Below are positions 31,564-39,546 of a stretch of 39,587 bases of DNA, piece by piece. Made by a program: the position numbers and the translations under genes. Below the pieces are notes generated by a model, which ran no database searches, was not told where the DNA came from, and saw only the letters and a program-made list of their open reading frames with translations. How positions within the stretch are numbered: position 1 is the first letter of the stretch; the number at the start of each line of letters is the position of its first letter. This DNA comes from Deltaproteobacteria bacterium (GTDB lineage: Bacteria; Desulfobacterota_D; UBA1144; Nemesobacterales; Nemesobacteraceae): positions 1 to 39,587 of the forward strand of contig JAJCZR010000006.1 in assembly GCA_029262295.1 (NCBI GenBank). Direction: 5' to 3'.

Positions 31564-32436
31564 ATGGGAAGGCTGGAAAGGCTCTTGAACAGAGCTATTA
31601 ATTTCACAGAAAACGGTAAATGTGAAGAAGCGTTAAACCTTCTTGGCAAAGCAGAGAAAATAGCACCTAATGATCCTGAAGTATATAACTCTTATGCACT
31701 CACTTATGATGCAATGGATAATTTTGATATGTCCATTACAAATTACCAAAAAGCGCTAACATTAAACTCAAAAGATCCTCATATTTTTACTCAATACGGG
31801 ATAACCCTTTGCCGAATGGGCCATTTTAATGAGGCAATTCTTAAGCTCAGTAGCGCACTTGCTATTAATCCTGACTATATTATGGCAAAATGGCATCTTG
31901 GGGTTTGTTACAAAATGGCTGGTTTCTACGAAGAATCCCTTGCTATCTTCAAAGAGTGTCTCGAACCTGGAAACCCGGATTTTGATTATGTAAGGGAAGA
32001 AGTTTACTACCAGATTGGGCTTTGCTATTTTGATATTGGATGGACCCATGATGCACTAAAATATTTCAGGCTTCAGCTTGAAAACAACCCTTCTGACGAC
32101 TGGGCGTTGCTTTCCATTGGAAATTGTTACTTTGACCTTGGCTGGATTGATGAATCTATCGAGACTTTTAAGAATGTAATAAGAATAAAGCCAGATTTCA
32201 TAACTGCTTATAGCTCACTTGCCGCTTCTTATACTGAAAAAGGTTGGTATGATGAAGCTATTGATGTATTAAGAGAAGCACAAATGATTGCCCCCGACGA
32301 TGAATCAATAAAAGATAGTATAGATTATATTGAGTCACTAAGAGACCAAGACGGTAAAAACAGTTTAGCTTTTTTAAGCCTTATTTTGGATATAATCAAT
32401 CATAGAAAAACTGAGAAAAACCCCACTAAAAACTAG
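31564..32436 (+). CDS. Cytoplasmic TPR-repeat protein
   Basis: 290-residue protein made almost entirely of tetratricopeptide repeats: at least seven units (for example EALNLLGKAEKIAPNDPEVYNSYA, DPHIFTQYGITLCRMGHFNEAI and DWALLSIGNCYFDLGWIDESIE). It has no signal peptide. The start is ATG at 31564, with GGTGGAG about 12 bases upstream; a longer reading from a TTG at 31510 would run through the promoter. It is a probable scaffold or adaptor of unknown partner. Its stop overlaps the end of the second metal permease gene by 11 bases, convergently. Confidence 0.82.
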   Translation: MGRLERLLNRAINFTENGKCEEALNLLGKAEKIAPNDPEVYNSYALTYDAMDNFDMSITNYQKALTLNSKDPHIFTQYGITLCRMGHFNEAILKLSSALAINPDYIMAKWHLGVCYKMAGFYEESLAIFKECLEPGNPDFDYVREEVYYQIGLCYFDIGWTHDALKYFRLQLENNPSDDWALLSIGNCYFDLGWIDESIETFKNVIRIKPDFITAYSSLAASYTEKGWYDEAIDVLREAQMIAPDDESIKDSIDYIESLRDQDGKNSLAFLSLILDIINHRKTEKNPTKN

Positions 32437-33529
32437 CAGTTGCAATAGACCTTCCCTCATCGGTTAAATACAAACATTTATCAACAATCTCAATATTGCC
32501 CTTTTTCTTGGAAGTACTTATCACCCTTGAAGCGAAGTCAGGTGTCCAAAGCATATGTTTATAAAGATGTTCTATTTTAGATTCATCCTCATATTCAGCA
32601 CTTCCTTCATGGTTAATTAAATGCACAAGAAGAAGGTTCTCTGCAAATTCCCACTTTTGCTTTATCTTTTTTATCTTTATAGCAATAAGTCCGTTATTTG
32701 GGGCCATAAGAAAAATCACTCCAAATATTACTCCTGACACAACTGCCATCGAACCTGCAATATTTGCATTGAGAAGGTTCGCCACCCAAAAACCGGCAAC
32801 AGAAGATACCGAACCAATCAATACACTTAGAAAAAGCATTTTCGAAAGAGACTTTGTTAGCATAAAAGCACAGCAAGGTGGCACAATCATGAGGGCAATC
32901 ACCAGGATCGAACCCACTGAATCAAATGCCCCCACACATGTAATGGATACAATTGTCATGAGTGCTATATTGAGCATGTTTGGGAAAAACCGAAAAGCTG
33001 CAGCCAGGTTTTTATCAAAAGTTGTTATCTTGAGCTCCTTATAAAAAAGTGAGATAAAAATTATATTGAGTAGCAAAATTGATCCCATCACATACATTGA
33101 TTTCGGACCAATATCAGTTCCTGATATGTAAACCCTGTCGAAAGGTGCAAAAGCAAGCTCACCAAGAAGCACCGCATGTATATCAAGATGAATATTCCAG
33201 GCAAAAAGGCCTATTAATATAATCCCAATACTAAAAAGAAGTGGGAAAACTAATCCTATTGATGCATCCTTGCTGACAAACCTCTTTTTATTAAGAAGCT
33301 CCACAAGAAAGACTGTGAGAACACCACTTAAAGCAGCACCCAATATTAACAATGGAGATGCTATATCTTTTATAAGAAAAAAAGCTACAACAATTCCAAG
33401 CAGAATTGAATGGCTTATTGCATCTGTCATCATAGCCATTTTTCGTAAAAGCAGGAATGTGCCTGGTAAAGCACATGATGATGCAACCAGTATTGCAATA
33501 ATCTGTATCTCTATTTCATGTGGACTCAT
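32426..33529 (-). CDS. troD: Metal ABC transporter permease 2 with C-terminal winged-helix-like tail (TroD-like)
   Basis: 367-residue inner-membrane permease of the ABC-3 (MntB/ZnuB/TroCD) family. About eight hydrophobic helices run over residues 1-285, with the family signature LLRKMAMMTDAISHSILLGI near residue 33. A soluble tail of about 85 residues follows (KKIKQKWEFAENLLLVHLINHEG ... KCLYLTDEGRSIA) that resembles the winged-helix fold of DtxR repressors. It starts at ATG 33529, seven bases after the first permease stop; a TTG at 33544 is less likely. It is last in the metal-uptake operon. Confidence 0.88.
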   Translation of the reverse strand: MSPHEIEIQIIAILVASSCALPGTFLLLRKMAMMTDAISHSILLGIVVAFFLIKDIASPLLILGAALSGVLTVFLVELLNKKRFVSKDASIGLVFPLLFSIGIILIGLFAWNIHLDIHAVLLGELAFAPFDRVYISGTDIGPKSMYVMGSILLLNIIFISLFYKELKITTFDKNLAAAFRFFPNMLNIALMTIVSITCVGAFDSVGSILVIALMIVPPCCAFMLTKSLSKMLFLSVLIGSVSSVAGFWVANLLNANIAGSMAVVSGVIFGVIFLMAPNNGLIAIKIKKIKQKWEFAENLLLVHLINHEGSAEYEDESKIEHLYKHMLWTPDFASRVISTSKKKGNIEIVDKCLYLTDEGRSIATASF

Positions 33530-33536
33530 AATATTT

Positions 33537-34649
33537 CTACTCAAACCCTCTTTTTTTCACTTCAATAACGCCATTATCTGTCAATGCCCATTTATCTCCC
33601 TCTATCTGTGCAACAAGGCCCTTTTCTTTTAGCTTTACAAGATTTTTCTCGAAATTTGTATAGTTAGAATACATTATCTTTAGTAGCTTTATTGAATGTG
33701 GATAACAAGGGTCATTGTGTTTTTCTCCCAAATTAAAAAGCTCTTCAAGAATTGCATCAAGCCTCATACTATCTCTATTTTTTCTTTTCTTTAAAAGGTC
33801 AACAACAATTCCGTGTTTTGGAGAAAAAAGGATTGAAAGTAAAACAATAAAACTAATGGTTACAACTATTGCTGGCCCGGTAGGCATCCTCGATATCTGG
33901 CTGCTAATTAAGGATCCGATCACTCCTGCAAGGGCACCAAAAAAACCAGAAAGCGCCATCATAAGCCCTAACCTGTCGGTCCACTGCCTTGCAGCCACTG
34001 CCGGTGCTACTATCATAGAACTCATAAGTACAACTCCTACAGTCTGAAGCCCTAACACGATTGCAATTACAACAAGGCTAGTGATAAAAATATCAAGAAA
34101 CTTTACTTTTAAACCAATACTTGCAGCAAACTCCGGGTCGAAAGTTGAAATTTTAAACTCCTTCCAGAAAAGAAAAACAAGAAAAATGCTTATCCCGCCC
34201 ATAACCCCCATTATCTTTATATCTTCTGTAGTTAACGCCGCGGCCTGACCAAAAAGAAATTTATCAAGTCCTGCCTGGCTTGCATCGGGCATTTTTTGTA
34301 TTATTGTGAGGAGCACAAGGCCCAATCCAAAAAAAACTGAAAGCCCCATTGCAAGCGCACTATCAAATTTTATTTTTGAGTTTTTTACTACTGTAAAAAT
34401 AAGGAGCGTAACAAACCATCCAGATAACCCGGCTCCAATAAGAAGAAAAACTGAATTTTTGGAACCACTCAGCAAAAAAGCAATAGCAATACCGGGAAGG
34501 GCAGCATGTGACATTGCATCACCTAATAGGCTTTGCCTTCTCAGCACAACATACGATCCCAATACCCCGCTAACTATTCCCAAAAGAGCTGAACCTATGG
34601 CTACTGTTCTAAGGGTATAATCAAACAAAAGCTCATATAAAACTTCCAT
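33537..34649 (-). CDS. troC: Metal ABC transporter permease 1 with C-terminal winged-helix-like tail (TroC-like)
   Basis: 370-residue ABC-3 family permease. The signature is VVLRRQSLLGDAMSHAALPGIAIAF near residue 30, followed by about eight hydrophobic helices to residue 275. A tail of about 95 residues follows (DAILEELFNLGEKHNDPCYPHS ... NLVKLKEKGLVAQIEGDKWALTDNGVIEVK), with the shape of a DtxR N-terminal winged helix: helix, recognition-like segment, then a wing with LTDNG. The gap to the ATPase gene is one base. It pairs with the second permease to form a heterodimeric channel, as in TroCD. Confidence 0.88.
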   Translation of the reverse strand: MEVLYELLFDYTLRTVAIGSALLGIVSGVLGSYVVLRRQSLLGDAMSHAALPGIAIAFLLSGSKNSVFLLIGAGLSGWFVTLLIFTVVKNSKIKFDSALAMGLSVFFGLGLVLLTIIQKMPDASQAGLDKFLFGQAAALTTEDIKIMGVMGGISIFLVFLFWKEFKISTFDPEFAASIGLKVKFLDIFITSLVVIAIVLGLQTVGVVLMSSMIVAPAVAARQWTDRLGLMMALSGFFGALAGVIGSLISSQISRMPTGPAIVVTISFIVLLSILFSPKHGIVVDLLKKRKNRDSMRLDAILEELFNLGEKHNDPCYPHSIKLLKIMYSNYTNFEKNLVKLKEKGLVAQIEGDKWALTDNGVIEVKKRGFE

Positions 34650-34650
34650 C

Positions 34651-35433
34651 TCAGCTTCCCACAGCCTGACCAGGTGTTATATCACGAATGAAATTTATTT
34701 TCCCGCCGTAAGTTTTATTGAGATTTTCTGTTGTGAACACTCTATCAACTGGTCCAGAATCTATGAGCCTTACATTTAGAAGCGTAACCCAGTCAAAATA
34801 CTCTTTAATTGTCTGAAGGTCGTGATGAACTGCTATTACAGTTTTGCCTCTGCTTCGAAGCTCTTTAAGAATCGAAATAATGGCTTTCTCTGTGGTTGCA
34901 TCGACACCCTGAAATGGCTCATCCATAAGATAAACACTTGCATCCTGAATAAGTGCTCTGGCAAGAAAGACCCTTTGTTGTTGGCCACCTGAAAGCTCGC
35001 TTATCTGCCTTTTTTCATATTCAAGCATCCCAACCTTTTCAAGACAGTCCCGGGCATGATTATGTTCTTTTGTCCCTGGCCTTTTAATCCAACCAAGTGA
35101 ACCGTAGCTGCCCATTTTCACAACATCTATCACACTTGTAGGAAAGTCCCAGTCCACAGAACCCCTTTGTGGGACATAACCTATTAATTTTCTATTCTTT
35201 TCATAAGTTTCTCCATAAACAAGCACCCTTCCCGCTGCAGAGGAAACAAGGCCCTGTACTGCCTTTATTAAAGTGGTTTTTCCTGCCCCGTTAGGCCCTG
35301 CAATCGCAAGCAGAATCCCCTTTGGAACATTAAGGTCAATATCCCAAAGAACTGGTTTATTGTCGTAAGCAACGGTAAGATCTGTGATCTCAAGGGCCAG
35401 GTCTGAAGTATCAGTTTCATTAACATTATCCAT
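34651..35433 (-). CDS. troB: Metal ABC transporter ATP-binding protein (TroB-like)
   Basis: 260-residue ABC ATPase. Walker A is GPNGAGKTTL near residue 40, the Q-loop is YVPQRGSVDWDFP, the signature is ELSGGQQQRVFLARAL, Walker B is VYLMDEPFQGVD, and the switch His is in AVHHDLQTI. The QRGSVDWDFPTSVIDVV segment is typical of Mn/Zn/Fe importers. It follows the binding-protein gene after five bases and feeds the two permeases downstream. Confidence 0.93.
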   Translation of the reverse strand: MDNVNETDTSDLALEITDLTVAYDNKPVLWDIDLNVPKGILLAIAGPNGAGKTTLIKAVQGLVSSAAGRVLVYGETYEKNRKLIGYVPQRGSVDWDFPTSVIDVVKMGSYGSLGWIKRPGTKEHNHARDCLEKVGMLEYEKRQISELSGGQQQRVFLARALIQDASVYLMDEPFQGVDATTEKAIISILKELRSRGKTVIAVHHDLQTIKEYFDWVTLLNVRLIDSGPVDRVFTTENLNKTYGGKINFIRDITPGQAVGS

Positions 35434-35438
35434 AGAAT

Positions 35439-36389
35439 TTATTTGCTCCCTTTATTTAGTGCTCCAACAATCGTATCAATATTGTGTTTAAACATTCCAA
35501 CATAAGTTCCTTCGGGAGTATTTGGATTACCGAGTGCATCGGAGTACAAAAGCCCTCCAAGCTTAACATCGAAACCTTTAGATTTTACAGATGCTTTTAC
35601 TGCCTCTATATACTTTGGGGAAACTGACGACTCAATAAAAATTGCTGGAATTTTTCTTTCAACAATTATCGAAGTTATCCGCTGCACATCAGAAGTGCTG
35701 GCCTCAGTGTCAGTGCTTATTCCCTGAAGACCTATTACTTCAAACCCGTAACCAATTCCAAAATAGTTAAACGCATCGTGAGCGGTTACTAATACGCGTT
35801 TCCCTTTCGGAACTGAATTTGCCTGAGCTAAAACATACTCGTTTAGCTCAGTTAGTTTTGCTAAATATTCTTTATGGTTACTTTCATAAACTTCTTTATT
35901 TTCAGGGTCAAAATTAACAAATGAATCTTTTACCCTTTCAACACAATTAAGCCATAAATTAATGTTAAACCATATATGCGGGTCATAGTTACCTTGATAG
36001 TATTCAGGGCTTACAAGTAAGGATTTATCCACGGCTTCTCCAACCGGAACTGTTTTAATTCCCTGATTTATCATTTTTTCGAATACTTCAGACATTTTTC
36101 CCTCAAGATGAAGGCCATTATAAAAAACAATGTCTGCATTTGAGAGAAGTCCCACGTCCCTTGCACTTGCCCTGTAAAGATGAGGATCAACCCCTGGGCC
36201 CATAAGTGCTTTTGAGCTAACTAAATCACCGGCAATATTAACAACTATGTCGTTAATCATGCCAGTGGTTGAAACTACATTAATAACACCGTCATTTTTC
36301 TTTGAATTATTATTTTGATTACAACTAATAGCTGTAAAAACAAAAAACAAACCAAAAATTATCCAACTTGTTATAATAATTTTTCTCAT
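35439..36389 (-). CDS. troA: Metal-binding lipoprotein of the TroA type (Mn/Zn)
   Basis: 316-residue cluster A-I substrate-binding protein. The lipobox is TAISC (Cys 23), so it is tethered in the periplasm. The metal ligands match the TroA set His-His-His-Asp: H70 (DPHLY), H138 (DPHIW), H204 (TAHDAFNYF) and D284 (YSDALG). The segment LQGISTDTEASTSD and the end TYVGMFKHNIDTIV are also TroA-like. TroA proteins bind both Zn and Mn, so metal identity rests on the regulator. It starts one base... immediately upstream of the ATPase gene and directly after mntR. Confidence 0.9.
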   Translation of the reverse strand: MRKIIITSWIIFGLFFVFTAISCNQNNNSKKNDGVINVVSTTGMINDIVVNIAGDLVSSKALMGPGVDPHLYRASARDVGLLSNADIVFYNGLHLEGKMSEVFEKMINQGIKTVPVGEAVDKSLLVSPEYYQGNYDPHIWFNINLWLNCVERVKDSFVNFDPENKEVYESNHKEYLAKLTELNEYVLAQANSVPKGKRVLVTAHDAFNYFGIGYGFEVIGLQGISTDTEASTSDVQRITSIIVERKIPAIFIESSVSPKYIEAVKASVKSKGFDVKLGGLLYSDALGNPNTPEGTYVGMFKHNIDTIVGALNKGSK

Positions 36390-37052
36390 CTAAGCATCTG
36401 CCTCCACAACTGAAATATATTTTGCTGCTTCCCTTCCAATAGAATATTCTTCCCCTTTTACAACAAGTGTTATTGGCCCCTGGAATGGTTCTATTGAAAT
36501 AATCTTTACTTCTGTTTCAGGATAAAGTCCCATCTTTCCAAAATATCTAAGCAATTCCGGATTATGGTCACTAACTTCTGCAATAATCACTTTTGCTCCG
36601 GGAGAAACTTCTATCAGGTTTCTGGAATCCCTTTCTATCATGTTTCCATTTCTATCAGGGATTGGTGATCCATGAGGATCAGAGGTGGGATGGCCTAAAT
36701 ATTCATCAATCCTGTCTTCAAGATCTTCTGAGAGTACATGTTCCCACTTTTCAGCTTCTTCATGCACCTGGTCCCAGGGAACTCCAAGGGCTTCTTTAAG
36801 ATAAAGTTCCACAAGCCTGTGGTGCCTTATTATCTCAAGGGCAACTTTAAGGCCACTATTTGTAAGTTTTACACCCTGATATTTCTTATGAGTTACAAGC
36901 TTTTTTTCTGAAAGCTTTTTAATCATGCTGGTAACAGAAGCAGGGGCAACATTAAGTTTTTCTGAAAGTGAACTTGTGGTTACATTTTCGTGTTTGGATT
37001 CAATTTCATAGATTGATTTCAAATAATCTTCTATTGATTGACTAAGTGCCAT
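36390..37052 (-). CDS. mntR: MntR-like, DtxR-family metal-dependent repressor
   Basis: 220-residue transcriptional regulator. The winged helix (residues 1-70) includes SLSEKLNVAPASVTSMIKKL. The dimerisation/metal domain carries D9 (where DtxR has Met10 and MntR has Asp8), E101 (where DtxR has Cys102), E104 and H105 and H77/H78. Asp and Glu at these positions are the manganese-selective signature of MntR. Unlike Bacillus MntR, it also has a C-terminal FeoA/SH3-like domain (about residues 145-220; VIIAEVSDHNPELLRYFGKMGL). It is encoded between the barrel gene and the binding protein, and probably represses the operon it belongs to. Confidence 0.92.
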   Translation of the reverse strand: MALSQSIEDYLKSIYEIESKHENVTTSSLSEKLNVAPASVTSMIKKLSEKKLVTHKKYQGVKLTNSGLKVALEIIRHHRLVELYLKEALGVPWDQVHEEAEKWEHVLSEDLEDRIDEYLGHPTSDPHGSPIPDRNGNMIERDSRNLIEVSPGAKVIIAEVSDHNPELLRYFGKMGLYPETEVKIISIEPFQGPITLVVKGEEYSIGREAAKYISVVEADA

Positions 37053-37062
37053 AAAATTCTCC

Positions 37063-37824
37063 TTAAAATAAAAGTGTTAAAGCTGATGTGATCAAAAAAG
37101 CATCATCTGCATTTTCTGAAACTAGATCCCAGCTAAAACCTATAATAAGTGTTGTAAAACTGTTTAAGTTTGCAGTAAAGCCTGAAGTCAGGCTCAGTAT
37201 ATTTGAGCTCTCACCATTGTCAGGGTTCTCATAAAGATAGTTAACTTCAAACACAGGCTGCAAATAATCTGTTACGTAATATCCAATTCCGGCATTGCTT
37301 GTGACAAAGATATTTTCGTCTTCGTCAAAACCCAACACCCCATCAATATCAAGCGACAACTTATCTGAAAAGTTTTTTGTGAGGATAAGACCTGCTGGCT
37401 CAAACACCCAATCTGTGTCAGCAAAACTTGTGGGCACTGTAAAACCACCCTGATATGCAATAGAGAAAAGAGTTGATTCATAAAAGCGATATTTCACGCC
37501 TAATAATAGATCACCAAATTCATAATCAGCTTCATTTAAATCATTATCGTCTACAGTAAGAAAAATAAGGTTGGCCCCTGCTTCAAAGTTATCGAGGATA
37601 CCTTTTGTAAACCTGAGTCCTGCTTCATAATTCTTAGAATCAGAAGGATCATCGACAGATAAAAAACTAAAGAAAGGTTCAATTTCAAAATTAGTTGCAG
37701 CTACAGTATCTGCACTTGGCACAATTATTTTGGAATTAGATATTCCGCCAACAGCAAAAGCATTCTCATTGAAAAAAATGCACAAGATCAATACAGGCAA
37801 TATTTTTAATGTTCTTATTAACAT
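37063..37824 (-). CDS. Outer-membrane beta-barrel protein leading the metal operon
   Basis: 253-residue exported protein. Signal peptide to about residue 24 (ILPVLILCIFFNENAFA). The mature part is a series of alternating amphipathic strands (FEIEPFFSFLSV, YEAGLRFTKGI, LLLGVKYRFYE, LFSIAYQGGFTVP and others) and ends in Phe (SALTLLF), as outer-membrane barrels do. It resembles the Phenol_MetA_deg-type transporter barrels. It is separated from mntR by ten bases and is the first gene of the operon, which suggests a porin for the same metal; this is inference. AAGGA lies about ten bases before the ATG. Confidence 0.8.
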   Translation of the reverse strand: MLIRTLKILPVLILCIFFNENAFAVGGISNSKIIVPSADTVAATNFEIEPFFSFLSVDDPSDSKNYEAGLRFTKGILDNFEAGANLIFLTVDDNDLNEADYEFGDLLLGVKYRFYESTLFSIAYQGGFTVPTSFADTDWVFEPAGLILTKNFSDKLSLDIDGVLGFDEDENIFVTSNAGIGYYVTDYLQPVFEVNYLYENPDNGESSNILSLTSGFTANLNSFTTLIIGFSWDLVSENADDAFLITSALTLLF

Positions 37825-37847
37825 AATTTTAGTTCCTTAAATATATT

Positions 37848-37900
37848 TTTAGCCGTGTCTAAATATTTTATTAAACTAGCAGAATTATTAAGCTTGTCAA
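37848..37900 (-). promoter_or_regulatory. Promoter and DtxR/MntR-type operator candidate of the metal operon
   Basis: On the minus strand, consensus TTGACA (37895-37900) and TTTAAT (37870-37875; 19-base spacer, slightly long) predict a start near 37862. Across that point lies a perfect inverted repeat, TTTAG-CCGTGT-CTAAA (37848-37863), in the same half-site orientation as DtxR-family operators (TTAGG...CCTAA). Its place over the start site fits repression by the mntR product encoded in the operon. No binding data exist here. Confidence 0.5.
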
Positions 37901-37930
37901 ATAATTTTATGTATAATTTTGAGTGTCATT

Positions 37931-38719
37931 ATGAAAAACAATAAATTCATTAAGATATCAGCATTATTAGCGGTCTTTTTTGCAGTTCTGCTAATTGTTG
38001 CTTATTCAAAGACTGAACCTGAAAAGACTTACTCCATAAAGGTGTTAAACACCTTTCCTCATGATAAAGAGGCTTTTACTCAGGGATTAGTTTTCGACAA
38101 TGGTTATTTATATGAAAGCACCGGGCTTCATGGAAGATCATCTATAAGAAAAGTGGAAATTAGAACTGGCAAGGTATTAAAGAAAACAGTTATTCCAAAA
38201 AAGTTTTTTGGTGAAGGCATTACTATATTTAACAATAAGATTTATCAACTTACATGGAGGGCCAAAACAGGATTCATTTATGATAAGGAAAGTCTTGAAA
38301 ATATTGGGTCATTTAACTATCAAACCCAGGGCTGGGGAATTACTCATGACGATAAGAACCTGATTCTGAGTGACGGCAGCTCAAACCTTTATTTCTTAGA
38401 CCCGGATAGCTTTGAGACAGTAAAAGTCCTTAGCGTAAAAACTAAAGAAGGAAAAGATATTAAATTTTTAAATGAGCTTGAATATATTGACGGCAAAATA
38501 TTCTCAAACGTATGGCAAACAAACCAGGTTTTGATTATTGATCCTGAAAATGGAATTATTGAGAACATACTTGATCTTTCAAATCTAAAAAAGAAAATAC
38601 CAGGCAGTAAGAAGATAGATGTGTTTAATGGTATTGCCTACAACCCAAATTCAAAAACTTTCTATTTCACAGGGAAACTCTGGCCAAAGCTATTTGAAGT
38701 GAAATTAATCTTTAACTAA
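37931..38719 (+). CDS. Glutaminyl-peptide cyclotransferase (plant-type QC)
   Basis: 262-residue exported enzyme predicted to convert N-terminal Gln to pyroglutamate. An N-terminal anchor or signal (residues 8-27; ISALLAVFFAVLLIVAYS) precedes a five-bladed propeller domain: FPHDKEAFTQGLVFDNGYLYESTG, FGEGIT, LTWRAKTGFIYD, ELEYIDGKIFSNVWQT and FNGIAYNPNSKTFYFTGKLWPKLFEV are all family motifs. The start is ATG at 37931. A TATAAT lies at 37912-37917, implying a very short leader. It is divergent from the metal operon, and the function of its substrate is unknown. Confidence 0.9.
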   Translation: MKNNKFIKISALLAVFFAVLLIVAYSKTEPEKTYSIKVLNTFPHDKEAFTQGLVFDNGYLYESTGLHGRSSIRKVEIRTGKVLKKTVIPKKFFGEGITIFNNKIYQLTWRAKTGFIYDKESLENIGSFNYQTQGWGITHDDKNLILSDGSSNLYFLDPDSFETVKVLSVKTKEGKDIKFLNELEYIDGKIFSNVWQTNQVLIIDPENGIIENILDLSNLKKKIPGSKKIDVFNGIAYNPNSKTFYFTGKLWPKLFEVKLIFN

Positions 38720-38763
38720 AACTGTTTTGACAAAAATGCTATTCAGACTAAACATTTCGTCAA

Positions 38764-38793
38764 AAGACTTTTTACAAAAATAAAAAGAGTCTT
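38764..38793. other. A/T-rich hairpin between the cyclase gene and higBA
   Basis: AAGACTTTTT (38764-38773) pairs with AAAAA (38782-38786) and GTCTT (38789-38793) with a two-base bulge. It might act as a weak terminator for the cyclase gene, but no T run follows on the plus strand, so the call is tentative. Confidence 0.25.
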
Positions 38794-38820
38794 AACATTA
38801 TGCGTTGTACGTAGTATGAT
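38792..38820 (+). promoter_or_regulatory. higBA promoter
   Basis: TTAACA (38792-38797), a 17-base spacer and TATGAT (38815-38820) form a good sigma70 promoter. The predicted start, about 38827, coincides with the GTG start codon of higB, so the toxin message may be leaderless. No ribosome-binding site is visible before that GTG. Confidence 0.5.
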
Positions 38821-38826
38821 TGTAAA

Positions 38827-39105
38827 GTGATTAAATCTTATGGTGATAAGAAAACAGAAAAGATCAGAAATGGCGAAAAAGTTAAAGATATTTCGGTTGA
38901 TATTCAAATGAAAACAAAAAGAGCACTAAAAATTATTAATAATATAGCAAGTATAAATGATTTTAGAAATTTCAGGGGTTTTAACATTGAGAAACTTAAA
39001 CCAACTGAATTTTGGAGCATAAGAATAAATAGACAATACAGGATAGTCTTTAAACATAAAAAAGGTGATTACCATGAAGTGCAATTAAGTAAGCACTATG
39101 AATAG
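38827..39105 (+). CDS. higB: HigB-type toxin (RelE superfamily)
   Basis: 92-residue host-inhibition toxin, a ribosome-dependent mRNA interferase by family. MIKSYGDKKTEKIRNGEKVKDI matches the HigB N-terminus; the core is KPTEFWSIRINRQYRIVFKHKKGDYHEVQLSKHYE. The start is GTG at 38827, because homologues start at this residue and no in-frame ATG lies close by. The toxin gene precedes the antitoxin, as is usual for higBA. The stop overlaps the antitoxin's ribosome-binding site (TAGGAGG). Confidence 0.9.
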   Translation: MIKSYGDKKTEKIRNGEKVKDISVDIQMKTKRALKIINNIASINDFRNFRGFNIEKLKPTEFWSIRINRQYRIVFKHKKGDYHEVQLSKHYE

Positions 39106-39116
39106 GAGGTTAAAGA

Positions 39117-39428
39117 ATGGAAAAAAAAGAAAAATTACCACCAACAAGCCCAGGTGAAATATTAAAGCTCGATTTATTAGAACCCAATAATTTAAGCGTT
39201 CCAAAACTTGCCAGAGAAATCAATGTACCGTCTGGAAGAATTTATGATATAATCAACGCAAAAAGAGCTGTTACAGCAGATACAGATCTCAGATTATGCA
39301 AATATTTTGGTATAACTCCAGGCTTGTTTCTTAGGTTACAAGCAGAATATGAACTGGAATTAGCTCAAGATAAAATTGAAGAAGAACTGAAAGATATTAA
39401 GCCAATGGAGTTATTGGAAAACATTTGA
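39117..39428 (+). CDS. higA: HigA-type antitoxin
   Basis: 103-residue XRE-family antitoxin. PPTSPGEILKLDLLEPNNLSVP leads into the helix-turn-helix (KLAREINVPSGRIYDIINAKRAVTADTDLRL), then CKYFGITPGLFLRLQAEYELELA. It has AGGAGG eight bases ahead, a much stronger site than the toxin, consistent with antitoxin excess. It should neutralise HigB and repress the operon. Confidence 0.92.
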   Translation: MEKKEKLPPTSPGEILKLDLLEPNNLSVPKLAREINVPSGRIYDIINAKRAVTADTDLRLCKYFGITPGLFLRLQAEYELELAQDKIEEELKDIKPMELLENI

Positions 39429-39546
39429 ACTCACAGCAAAACATTAGCTTAAACTATTGCGGGCATAATTATCTTATTCAAAACTATCTTTTCTATTAAC
39501 GTTCCTATCAGGTTAAATTTTATCAATTTAATTAATGGAGAATTAC

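Noticed and set aside
38726-38765. TTTTGAC ... GTCAAAA inverted repeat after the cyclase gene
   Set aside because: Arms of seven bases with a 26-base loop are too weak to call a terminator or operator.
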